From Kutzneria sp036403095 (lineage in GTDB: Bacteria > Actinomycetota > Actinomycetes > Mycobacteriales > Pseudonocardiaceae), in contig DASWRQ010000035.1 in the NCBI GenBank assembly GCA_036403095.1, positions 14,707-78,706 on the forward strand: a DNA stretch of 64,000 bases. The letters are read 5' to 3'. Within the stretch, counting starts at the first letter, position 1. Every line of letters starts with the position of its first letter. Positions 24,777-32,007 of this stretch are shown one piece after another. Under the pieces are notes generated by a model, which worked only from the letters and a program-made list of their open reading frames with translations, was not told where the DNA came from and searched no databases. The position numbers and the translations under genes were made by a program.

Positions 24777-27098
24777 TCAGAGCTTCACCAGGGGGACGCC
24801 GCCGATGAGCATGAGGCGGACGGTGCCGGCGGAGCCGAAGTCGATGGTGGCGGTGGCCCGGGGGCCGGAGCCGTCGGTGGCGACGACGGTGCCGAGGCCG
24901 TACTTGTCGTGGTTGACGCGGTCGCCGACCTCGAGCTCGAGGGTGGGGGTGTTCTGCCAGCCCTTGGCGAAGGCGGGAGTCCCACGGGAGGGAGCCTCGC
25001 CGAAGGAGGACCGCCGGCCCCAGGTGGTGGTGACAGTGGGGGCGGCCCGCTCGGGCTCGACCCGACGCCAATCGACGAGGTCGGAGGGGATCTCGCCGAG
25101 GAAGCGGGACTCGGGGTTGGCGGCGGGCTGACCCCACGCCGACCGGATGAGGGCCCGCGACAGGTAGAGACGCTCCCGAGCACGGGTGATGCCGACGTAG
25201 GCGAGCCGGCGCTCCTCGGCCAGCTCGGCGGGATCGCCGAGGGCCCGGGAGTGCGGGAAGACGCCGTCCTCCCAACCGGTGGAGAACACCACGGGGAACT
25301 CTAGGCCCTTGGCGGTGTGCAAGGTCATCAGGGTGACCACGCCGTCGTCGGACTCGGGCACGGAGTCCGAGTCGGCGACCAGGGACACCCGCTCCAGGAA
25401 GGCGTCGAGGCTGTTGACCGGCACCGGGTCGTCCTCGTCCGGCTCGGGCAGGTTGAACTGGGTGAACTCCCGAGCCACGGTGATGAGCTCGGTGAGGTTG
25501 TCGAGCCGGGAGGCGTCCTGGGGGTCGTCGCTGGCCTCGAGCTCGGCCCGATAGCCGGTGACGTCGAGCACCTGGTCCAGGATGTCGCCGACCTCATCGC
25601 CCCGCTCGACGGCCTGGTGCAGCTCGTCGAGCATGATCACGAAGCCGGAGATGGCGTTGCGGGAGCGCGGATTGAGCAGCGACACCTTGCCGGCGGCGGC
25701 CTCGCGCAGCGCGGTGGCGAAGCCGATGCGCTGCTGCTCGGCATGGGCCGACACGCACGCCTCGGCCCGCTCGCCGATGCCGCGCTTGGGCACGTTGAGG
25801 ATGCGCCGAAGGCTCACGGCGTCGTCGGGATTGGCCAGCACCCGCAGGTAGGCCAGGGCGTCCCGGACCTCGCGCCGCTCGTAGAACCGCACGCCGCCGA
25901 CGACCTTGTACGGCAGCCCGAGCCGGATGAAGATCTCCTCGAAGACCCGGGACTGGTTGTTGGTGCGGTAGAAGACGGCGATGTCGCCGTTGGTGTACGT
26001 GCCGGCGTCGACCAGGCGGTCGATCTCGCCGGCCACGAAGCCGGCCTCGTCGTGCTCGTTGTCGCCGACGTAGCCGACGATCTTCTCGCCCTCGCCGGAG
26101 TCGGTCCACAGCCGCTTGTCCCGGCGGTTGGGGTTGCGCGCGATCACGGCGTTGGCGGCGCTGAGGATGGTCTGCGTCGAGCGGTAGTTCTGCTCCAGCA
26201 GAATGGTGCGTGCCTGCGGGTAGTCCCGCTCGAACTCGGTGATGTTGCGGATGGTCGCGCCGCGGAAGGCGTAGATGGACTGGTCGGCGTCGCCCACCAC
26301 GCACAGCTCGCCCGGCGCGACGCCGCCCTCGCCGGTGCCGACCAGCTCGCGCACCAGGGTGTACTGGGCGTGGTTGGTGTCCTGGTACTCGTCGACCAGC
26401 ACGTGCCGGAACCGCCGCCGGTAGTGCTCGGCCACGGCCGGGAACTGCTGCAGCAGCTCGACCGAGCGCATGATCAGGTCGTCGAAGTCCATCGCGTTGG
26501 CCAGTTTCAGCCGCTGCTGGTACGACTCGTACACCTCGGCGACCCGGCGCTCCAGGTCGTTGGCCGCGCGGTCCTTGGCCGTCGCCGCGTCCACCAGCTC
26601 GTTCTTGAGGTTGGAGATGTGCACGGCCAGCGCGCGGGCCGGATAGCGCTTGGGGTCCAGGTCGAGGTCGCGCGCGACCAGGGTGACCAGCCGGCGCGAG
26701 TCGTCGCTGTCGTAGATGGTGAAGTTGGACGACATGCCCAGCGTCTTGGCCTCGCGGCGGAGCAGCCGCACGCACATGGAGTGGAAGGTCGACACCCACA
26801 TCGCGTTGGACCGCCGGCCGACCAGGCCGGAGACCCGTTCCTTCATCTCGGCCGCGGCCTTGTTGGTGAAGGTGATGGCCATGATCTCGCCGGGGTGCAC
26901 GCCGCGCGCGCCCAACAGGTAGGCGATGCGGCTGGTCAGCACCTTGGTCTTGCCGGAGCCGGCGCCCGCGACCACGAGCAGCGGGGAGCCGGCGTGCACG
27001 ACCGCGTCGCGCTGCTGCGGGTTGAGGCCGTCCAGCAACGCGTCGGGACCGGCCGCCCGTGCCGGGGGATTCGTGGGCAGATCGAACAGAGCGCTCAT
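24777..27098 (-). CDS. pcrA: ATP-dependent DNA helicase, UvrD/PcrA family
   Basis: 773-aa SF1A 3'-5' helicase for nucleotide excision repair, replication restart and clearing RNA polymerase or recombinase from DNA. Motif I AGAGSGKTKVLTSRIAYLL, motif II LVDEYQDTNHAQYTL, motif III VVGDADQSIYAFRGA, motif IV ILLEQNYRSTQTIL, motif V TLHTAKGLEFPVVF and motif VI RRLAYVGITRARERL are all present. The C-terminal Tudor-like RNA polymerase-binding domain is recognisable (VGDRVNHDKYGLGTVVATDG). ATG 27098 (MSALFD) is preferred to an upstream TTG. Next to chorismate mutase, as uvrD1 (Rv0949) is in M. tuberculosis. Confidence 0.96.
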   Translation of the reverse strand: MSALFDLPTNPPARAAGPDALLDGLNPQQRDAVVHAGSPLLVVAGAGSGKTKVLTSRIAYLLGARGVHPGEIMAITFTNKAAAEMKERVSGLVGRRSNAMWVSTFHSMCVRLLRREAKTLGMSSNFTIYDSDDSRRLVTLVARDLDLDPKRYPARALAVHISNLKNELVDAATAKDRAANDLERRVAEVYESYQQRLKLANAMDFDDLIMRSVELLQQFPAVAEHYRRRFRHVLVDEYQDTNHAQYTLVRELVGTGEGGVAPGELCVVGDADQSIYAFRGATIRNITEFERDYPQARTILLEQNYRSTQTILSAANAVIARNPNRRDKRLWTDSGEGEKIVGYVGDNEHDEAGFVAGEIDRLVDAGTYTNGDIAVFYRTNNQSRVFEEIFIRLGLPYKVVGGVRFYERREVRDALAYLRVLANPDDAVSLRRILNVPKRGIGERAEACVSAHAEQQRIGFATALREAAAGKVSLLNPRSRNAISGFVIMLDELHQAVERGDEVGDILDQVLDVTGYRAELEASDDPQDASRLDNLTELITVAREFTQFNLPEPDEDDPVPVNSLDAFLERVSLVADSDSVPESDDGVVTLMTLHTAKGLEFPVVFSTGWEDGVFPHSRALGDPAELAEERRLAYVGITRARERLYLSRALIRSAWGQPAANPESRFLGEIPSDLVDWRRVEPERAAPTVTTTWGRRSSFGEAPSRGTPAFAKGWQNTPTLELEVGDRVNHDKYGLGTVVATDGSGPRATATIDFGSAGTVRLMLIGGVPLVKL

Positions 27099-27197
27099 CG
27101 CCCCCAACGCTACCCGGCCGCACCGACAGTTCCGTCACGACGGGTCGACGGAGCCCTGGGGTCGACGAGGCTCCGCCGCCTGTGCGAGACTCCCGGC

Positions 27198-27260
27198 ATG
27201 TGCGCACGCAAGTACGAGTTTTTCTACGGGAACCGGACTCCGGCTCCCGTGGTCGCGTAG
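27198..27260 (+). CDS. 20-aa aromatic leader peptide upstream of chorismate mutase
   Basis: ATG-started frame MCARKYEFFYGNRTPAPVVA followed by TAG. Codons 6, 8, 9 and 10 are Tyr, Phe, Phe, Tyr. No good ribosome site precedes it, but GAGACT 7-12 bases before the ATG could be a -10 box of a leaderless transcript, common in actinomycetes. It lies 100 bases ahead of the chorismate mutase gene and overlaps the first of three competing hairpins, so it has the form of an attenuation leader reporting Phe/Tyr-tRNA charging. Function is inference from layout. Confidence 0.7.
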   Translation: MCARKYEFFYGNRTPAPVVA

Positions 27261-27310
27261 CGCCGACACGACCACCACTGAAGCCCCGGAGTCCTCGGAC
27301 CCGGGGCTTC
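27227..27310 (+). promoter_or_regulatory. Transcription attenuator of chorismate mutase
   Basis: Four segments can pair in exclusive ways. 1:2 hairpin at 27227-27249 (CGGGAACCGG-ACT-CCGGCTCCCG). 2:3 antiterminator: GGACTCCGG at 27235-27243 is perfectly complementary to CCGGAGTCC at 27286-27294. 3:4 terminator: GAAGCCCCGG at 27280-27289 with CCGGGGCTTC at 27301-27310, loop 11 bases. A ribosome held at the Tyr/Phe codons (27213-27227) would keep segment 1 from pairing and favour 2:3; a ribosome reaching the stop at 27258 would cover segment 2 and favour 3:4. Confidence 0.72.
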
Positions 27311-27360
27311 TGTGCTGCCGGGGCCACCGAATCTCCGACCCGAGCACGGAGGACAGAGCA

Positions 27361-27633
27361 GTGAGCACGCCAGTCAGCGACCAGCCCACCCCGGACATCC
27401 CCTCGCTGCGCGAGGAGATCGACCACCTCGACGCCGAGATCATCCGGCTGGTCAAGCGGCGGGCCGAGGTGTCCGGCATCGTCGGCAAGACCAGGATGGC
27501 CAACGGCGGCACGAAGCTCGTGCACAACCGGGAGCTCGACATCCTGGCCCGCTACCGCGAGGGCCTGGGCCCGGAAGGCAAGGACATCGCCCTGATCCTG
27601 CTCAGGATGGGCCGCGGCCCCCTGGGCCGATAA
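27361..27633 (+). CDS. aroQ: Chorismate mutase, AroQ class
   Basis: 90-aa all-helical chorismate mutase (chorismate to prephenate, the committed step to Phe and Tyr). LREEIDHLDAEIIRLVKRRAEVSGIVGKTRMANGG carries the helix-1 Arg/Lys residues and NRELDILARYRE the second set; the C-terminal LLRMGRGPLGR matches the AroQ-delta subclass of actinobacteria, in which the free enzyme is weak and is activated by complex formation with DAHP synthase through this C-terminus (established for M. tuberculosis Rv0948c). GTG 27361 has GGAGGA at 27349. Beside pcrA/uvrD as in mycobacteria, but here preceded by a leader-peptide attenuator. Confidence 0.93.
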   Translation: MSTPVSDQPTPDIPSLREEIDHLDAEIIRLVKRRAEVSGIVGKTRMANGGTKLVHNRELDILARYREGLGPEGKDIALILLRMGRGPLGR

Positions 27634-27704
27634 TCCCGCTGGACCGCAATCCCGTTGGTCCGGCAACAAGGAGCGACGGCCCGTCGGCCAGCCAGTCCCG
27701 CAAG

Positions 27705-27882
27705 GCCCCGCCGACTCTTTCGCCCGGTCGCCACCCCCAGCCCACTCAGCCCCGCCGACACTTCACCCGGTCGCCCACCCCTACGGCTCCGCCCCGCCGG
27801 CACTTCACCAGTCGCCCACACCACTACGGCTCCGCCCCGCCGGTGCTTCGCCAGTCGCCCACACCACTACGACTCGGCCCCG
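27705..27882 (+). repeat. Tandem repeat of about 43 bp, four units and a partial
   Basis: Units beginning GCCCCGCCG start at 27705, 27749, 27791, 27834 and 27877 (spacing 44, 42, 43, 43). Each carries CTTCNCCNGTCGCC-(C)ACC-type sequence followed by CTACGGCTCC or CTACGACTCG. The last unit runs straight into the palindromic element at 27883, whose left arm (CCGGTGCTTCGCC) equals the unit start. The array probably arose by duplication of that arm and its flank. No CRISPR-like constant-repeat/unique-spacer pattern. Confidence 0.8.
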
Positions 27883-28026
27883 CCGGTGCTTCGCCCGGTA
27901 GCCGGATTTTTCGAGGGCCGCCACCCAACGTGCCCCACCCCCCAACCGGCGCGGCCCTCGAAAAATCCGGCAAGGGCGAGGCACCGGCCCCACAGGGGCC
28001 GAGCCCGCCCTGCCGGAGGCAGGGCC
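27883..28026 (+). repeat. Modular palindromic repeat, copy 2
   Basis: Nearly identical to copy 1 at 8915 over 144 bases, including outer arms, inner stem GGATTTTTCGAGGGCCGC, and the two small trailing hairpins. Only the loop and a few single positions differ. It directly follows the 43-bp tandem array and lies upstream of the small membrane protein gene at 28093. Confidence 0.85.
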
Positions 28027-28092
28027 ATCCAACGCATCAACATCCGGGATGTCACCGATGCCGTGGCGGCGTTCTCCGAGGACACTGGTGCT

Positions 28093-28401
28093 ATGGAGTT
28101 CATCGCCGTCATCATCGCGCTGGCCGGTCTCGTGGCCGCGGTGGGTTACGACGGATACCTGTTCGTGCTCGGGTCGGCCGCCGGTCGCAGGGCGGGCGGT
28201 GAGTCGATCGCCCAGTGGGTGCGGTCGCGCTGGCCGCAGGCCGGCATCACCACGGTGGCGGCCCTGCTGGCGCTGCTGATGGCCAGTGGCAGCGTGTTCT
28301 TCGAGATCGTCGCGATCATCGTCGCGGTGGGCGCGGGCGGCACGGCGCTGCGCGGGCTGCAGGACGCGCGCCGGCAACTGAACAGCGGCAGCAACTCGTA
28401 G
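28093..28401 (+). CDS. Small membrane protein, 102 aa
   Basis: Unknown family. Two hydrophobic segments: residues 2-28 (FIAVIIALAGLVAAVGYDGYLFVL) and about 52-85 (GITTVAALLALLMASGSVFF then EIVAIIVAVGAGGTAL), separated by a basic loop. The last 15 residues are polar and probably cytoplasmic. ATG 28093 has only a weak ribosome site. It follows the repeat cluster and precedes the membrane protein/kinase group on the same strand. Confidence 0.6.
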   Translation: MEFIAVIIALAGLVAAVGYDGYLFVLGSAAGRRAGGESIAQWVRSRWPQAGITTVAALLALLMASGSVFFEIVAIIVAVGAGGTALRGLQDARRQLNSGSNS

Positions 28402-28568
28402 TCGCGCCCTCTCACCCGACCGGGTGTAACCGGGCACGGCAGTGGGATCGGCGGCCCCGGCCGCGGTTTCACGCCCTACCCTGAGGTCTTCTGACGGGTG
28501 ATCCCTCACTGGAGCGGTCCAGCTCGGACTTCCGCGTCAGGGAGGACATCCGGGAGGGTCTTGGAAGT

Positions 28569-29477
28569 ATGAGCAGCGAGGTGGGGCCAGCGGACCACGG
28601 CAGGCATCGGCGGGCGTCGTCCGTCCCGGGTGCGCTGCCGCCAACCCGCCGAGGTCTGCGGGCGGCGCACGCCCGGCCGGTCCTGGTCCGTCCGTGCGAC
28701 GAGCCGACGGTCCAACTGCCGGCGGTGCCGCCCATCGAGATCGATCCGCTGCTGGACACCGATCCGGTGGGGCTGCGCAAGTTCGACATCGGCACCGTGC
28801 CGGCCTCGGTGACGCCGCCGCGCACCTGGCGTCGGGCGGCGTGGTTCTCCGTGGGCTCCTCGGTGGCGGCGCTGGCGGCGCTGCTCGTCGTCGGCGCGTT
28901 GTTCGTCGGCCCGACGCGGATGCGCACACAGATCGAGTCGTTCCCGGGTTACCCGCAGGTGCCGCTGCCGACGACCACGGCGGAGACCCGGCCGCTGCCG
29001 CCGGGGGCGCCGACCGCCGTGGCCAAGACCGACGCGGCACGGCCGCGGGCGACCGGCGGCGGCTCGTCCGCCGCGGACAGCGGCACCAGCGGCACGCCCG
29101 GCGGCGGCATGCCGACGCGCACGACGCAGCCGACCATCACGACGGTGACGGGCGCGGGGAACCCCGTGGTGGACCCGGGCAAGGTGGCGCAGCAGACCCA
29201 GCACTTCTTCGCCGCCGTGGCGTCCAACGTCGGCGAGGCGTACCAGCTGACCTCCGGGGCGCTCAAGGCCAACGGCGAGGCGGCACTCCAGCAGCGCTAC
29301 CAGGACGTGGCCTCGGTGCAGGTGCAGGGCATCACCATCGACCCGGGCAAGGGCATCACCATCAACACGGTGCTGGTCACCCGCAAGGACGGCAGCACGA
29401 CGACCGAGCAGCACGTGCTGGCCTTCACGCCGGGCACGTTGCCGCTGATCAGTCAGGACACCCCGGTCTCGGGGTGA
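28569..29477 (+). CDS. Single-pass membrane protein with extracytoplasmic NTF2-like domain, 302 aa
   Basis: Cytoplasmic N-terminus of about 95 polar residues (EPTVQLPAVPPIEIDPLLDTD), one span at about 98-122 (SVGSSVAALAALLVVGALFV), a Thr/Pro/Gly-rich spacer to about 200, then a C-terminal domain (TQHFFAAVASNVGEAYQL, ALQQRYQDVASVQVQGITID, NTVLVTRKDGSTTTEQHVLAF) that has the helix-strand order of NTF2/SnoaL-like folds. The same layout recurs in the next gene and in the kinase at 32008. Substrate or partner unknown. Confidence 0.72.
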   Translation: MSSEVGPADHGRHRRASSVPGALPPTRRGLRAAHARPVLVRPCDEPTVQLPAVPPIEIDPLLDTDPVGLRKFDIGTVPASVTPPRTWRRAAWFSVGSSVAALAALLVVGALFVGPTRMRTQIESFPGYPQVPLPTTTAETRPLPPGAPTAVAKTDAARPRATGGGSSAADSGTSGTPGGGMPTRTTQPTITTVTGAGNPVVDPGKVAQQTQHFFAAVASNVGEAYQLTSGALKANGEAALQQRYQDVASVQVQGITIDPGKGITINTVLVTRKDGSTTTEQHVLAFTPGTLPLISQDTPVSG

Positions 29478-29478
29478 C

Positions 29479-29510
29479 GGAATGAAAACCTCGGTATCGA
29501 GGTTCATTCC
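29479..29510 (+). terminator. Hairpin after the 28569 gene
   Basis: Stem GGAATGA(A)AACCTCG with CGAGGTTCATTCC, one bulged A and a 3-base loop, starting right after the TGA. Likely terminator or 3' stabiliser. Confidence 0.6.
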
Positions 29511-29643
29511 TTCGAGTGAAGGTGTCTAGCCATGGCGACCTCGAAGCGGTGAACTCTGCGCCAGAACTGGCCCGCACCGGGTCGACCCCGGTACGAGTGC
29601 ACCGGTACCCATTCTGTTGAACGACACTGGCGAGGAGACGCCC

Positions 29644-30435
29644 GTGGAGCGTCCTGCTGGCGGCAGGCGGCACAGTCGCGGCGGTTCGGTCAGCGTGGCC
29701 GACCTGATCCGGCGGCAGCCGGGCTCCGTGCGCATTCCGACGCCGGAGGAGGCGGCCACCGACGCCCTGCTCGGCGATCTGTTGGGCGGCAAGGGCCTGC
29801 CGGACGACAGCGACCCGCGCACCAGCCCGGCGCTGAAGGTGCTGGGCGTGCTGGTCGGGGCGATCACCCTGGCCGGCACCGTGGCGGCCGCGTCCATGAT
29901 CACCAGTGATCCGCGGCCGACCAAGGCCGCGGCGATCGCGTCGCCGCAGCCGCAGGCGCTGACCGGGGCCGACGCGCTGCGTCCGGACGTGCTGGCCACG
30001 GAACTGGCCGGCAAGACCACCGATGCCGAGCCGCTCAGCGCCGCCCCGACGACCACCGGCCCGTCCACCACGGCCAGCACGCCGACCGCGGCCGGCGCCG
30101 GCCCGCGGGCGCTGACGGCCAATGCCCCGGCCGACCCGGTGGACGTGGTGCGGGACTTCTACAACACAGTGGCGCAGAACCCGCGGGACGCGCTGGCCAT
30201 GATCGGCGGCTCGCTGGCCGAGCTCGACCCGACCGGATTCGTCCGGTCCTGGTCGTCGGTGCGGGCCGTGCGGCCGGAGCGGGTCGAGGCGATGTCCGAC
30301 GGCACGGTGCTCGGCGTGATCGGGATTCAGCAGTCCGACGGCAGCTGGCTGCACGTGGAGCAGCTGCTCAGGGTAGACGGCGGCAGCCAGCCCAAGATCG
30401 TCAGCGCTCAGGTTCTCTCCGCACAGAGAGGCTGA
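29644..30435 (+). CDS. Single-pass membrane protein with extracytoplasmic NTF2-like domain, 263 aa
   Basis: N-terminal cytoplasmic part with a Ser/Arg-rich start and VSVADLIRRQPGSVRIPTPEEAATD, one membrane span at about residues 72-92 (KVLGVLVGAITLAGTVAAAS), a Thr/Ala-rich spacer, and a C-terminal domain from about 165 (DVVRDFYNTVAQNPRDALAMI, GFVRSWSSVRAV, GVIGIQQSDGSWLHVEQLLRV) similar in outline to those of the 28569 protein and the kinase. GTG 29644 is chosen for the GAGGAG site at 29633; a TTG at 29617 lies in frame upstream. The VSVADLIRR-type N-terminal motif also occurs as IPVSELLARH in the next gene, pointing to a shared cytoplasmic anchor. Confidence 0.72.
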   Translation: MERPAGGRRHSRGGSVSVADLIRRQPGSVRIPTPEEAATDALLGDLLGGKGLPDDSDPRTSPALKVLGVLVGAITLAGTVAAASMITSDPRPTKAAAIASPQPQALTGADALRPDVLATELAGKTTDAEPLSAAPTTTGPSTTASTPTAAGAGPRALTANAPADPVDVVRDFYNTVAQNPRDALAMIGGSLAELDPTGFVRSWSSVRAVRPERVEAMSDGTVLGVIGIQQSDGSWLHVEQLLRVDGGSQPKIVSAQVLSAQRG

Positions 30436-30723
30436 CCGGGGGCTGACCGGACCGCTCCGGTCGCGGCGAACGGCGCAGCCGGACCGGCCGAGTGCGCCAC
30501 GTCGGTTCGCCGGCGTACGCACGAGTGGTCCCGGCGTTTCACGCCGGAGGTCACAGCTGGGCATCGAAACAGCAACCGCCGTCAAACTGTTAGGCCGTTT
30601 GGTCGATTAAGGCTGCGCTAAGTAGCGCAAATCTGCGCACCTTCTAACCCAAACTGGTGACGCCTCTCCTCTGATCCGGTATCAAAACCACGGTCAGTGA
30701 TCCAACGGAGAGGTGACGCGACG
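30436..30723. promoter_or_regulatory. Promoter-bearing gap upstream of the 30724 gene
   Basis: 288 bases without a gene. The right part is clearly more A/T-rich (30570-30680: AAACTGTTAGG, GGTCGATTAAGG, GGTATCAAAACC), contains a small hairpin TGCGCT-AAGT-AGCGCA near 30612, and probably holds the promoter. GGAGAGG at 30708 is the ribosome site of the GTG at 30724. Confidence 0.4.
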
Positions 30724-31806
30724 GTGTACGAGGACTCGACGAGGGTGGGCACGACCACGGCCACCCGGCAGATCCCCGTGTCCGAGCTTCTCGCTCGCCA
30801 TCGAGGCGAGCAGTCCCCGGCCTACCCGGTGTGGGAGGAGCCCTCCCCCTGCGAGGTCACGGACGTCATCCCGGCGGTGCAGGACGAGTACTACTCCGAC
30901 GAGGGGTACCCGGCCACCGGTTATTCGCCCACCGGCTATTCGGCGGCCTACGACTACGTCGAGGAGCGGGCCGAGGACGTGCGGCCGTTCGTCGGGGTGA
31001 GCGCGGACACCGACCAGTTCCCGATGCCGGTGCTGGACAACCCGCACGCGCCGGAGGAGCAGACGCTGCTCGCGCCGATCGACGTCGCCAAGATGGACGC
31101 CGAGCGCGCCGCCGCCGAGCTGGCCGCGGCCGAGGCCCCCACCGTGCAGACGCCGAGCTGTGACGACACGCCCAGCCGCGAGATCTACATCCGCGAGCTG
31201 CTGCGCCGCGAGGGCAAGCTGCCCCGCGAACAGCGCCGCAAGCAGGCCCCGAAGATCGCCGCCGCGGCCGCGGGCGTGGCCGCCCTGTGCGGCGCCGTGG
31301 CCGCGAGCATCGTCCACGTGCAGCAGGCGGACAACAACCAGAACTCCGCCGCCGGCAACGGCGTGCCGCTGACCGTGGTCGACGGCGGCGGCCGGCCGCA
31401 CGGCCAGGCCCTCGACGCCCCGTTGGCACCCCGCGGCACCGAGCAGGTCACCCCGGACAGCAGCACCGCCGGCGGCACCACGTCGACCGACAAGCACGCG
31501 ACCCCGCCGCGCGTCGCCCCGTACGTGACGGCCAGCCAGCAGGCCCAGCAGGGTGGCGGCAGCTCGTCCTCGACGCCGCCCACCACGACGAGCAACCCGC
31601 CGTCGAGCAGCACGTCGACCGACCCGACGAGCCCGAGCAACAGCTCGCCGTCGCAGACCCCGAACAACCCGCCGCCCACCTCGACCGCCAACAACGCGGC
31701 CCCCACCGGCGGCAGCAGCCACAACAGCACGCCGCCGGCCAGCTCCACCGAGGACAAGGGCCTCCTCAACGGCCTGCTCGACCCGATCACGGGTCTGCTC
31801 GGCTGA
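30724..31806 (+). CDS. Single-pass membrane protein with long Ser/Thr/Pro/Asn-rich tail, 360 aa
   Basis: N-terminal cytoplasmic region begins with a RQIPVSELLARHRGE motif, is acidic with repeated Tyr/Ser (EYYSDEGYPATGYSPTGY) and has a second copy of the motif near residue 155 (SREIYIRELLRREGKLP). One span at about 182-205 (AAAAAGVAALCGAVAASIVHV). The rest is low-complexity Ser/Thr/Pro/Asn (for example SSSTSTDPTSPSNSSPSQT), probably surface-exposed, ending DKGLLNGLLDPITGLLG. GTG 30724 is supported by the GGAGAGG site. The Tyr/Ser-rich acidic part is a possible substrate for the neighbouring kinase (inference). Confidence 0.72.
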   Translation: MYEDSTRVGTTTATRQIPVSELLARHRGEQSPAYPVWEEPSPCEVTDVIPAVQDEYYSDEGYPATGYSPTGYSAAYDYVEERAEDVRPFVGVSADTDQFPMPVLDNPHAPEEQTLLAPIDVAKMDAERAAAELAAAEAPTVQTPSCDDTPSREIYIRELLRREGKLPREQRRKQAPKIAAAAAGVAALCGAVAASIVHVQQADNNQNSAAGNGVPLTVVDGGGRPHGQALDAPLAPRGTEQVTPDSSTAGGTTSTDKHATPPRVAPYVTASQQAQQGGGSSSSTPPTTTSNPPSSSTSTDPTSPSNSSPSQTPNNPPPTSTANNAAPTGGSSHNSTPPASSTEDKGLLNGLLDPITGLLG

Positions 31807-32007
31807 CCACAGCAGTTCCTCCACTCGGGTGACCGTCGCGGAAGCCGTGGAATACTGGCTGACGAGTTGAGTGGCGTGTCACAGCGCACGGTCGGATTGA
31901 CCGGGGACTGACAGGGTCACCCCCTAACCTGGGTACCTGTCCTGCCGGATGGACGGCGGGCCGCGCACGCCAGCCGCCGACCAGCGCACCGAGGAGAGAC
32001 TGCACCC
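31807..32007. other. Intergenic region before the kinase gene
   Basis: 201 bases, no recognised RNA or repeat. A 13-codon frame starting GTG 31830 is not supported. The GAGGAGAG ribosome site of the kinase lies at 31991. Confidence 0.35.

Noticed and set aside
27705..27919. Possible CRISPR array
   Set aside because: Whole 42-44-bp units are repeated; there are no constant repeats with unique spacers and no cas genes.
31830..31871. 13-codon frame upstream of the kinase as a leader peptide
   Set aside because: No biased codons, no alternative hairpins and no ribosome site.
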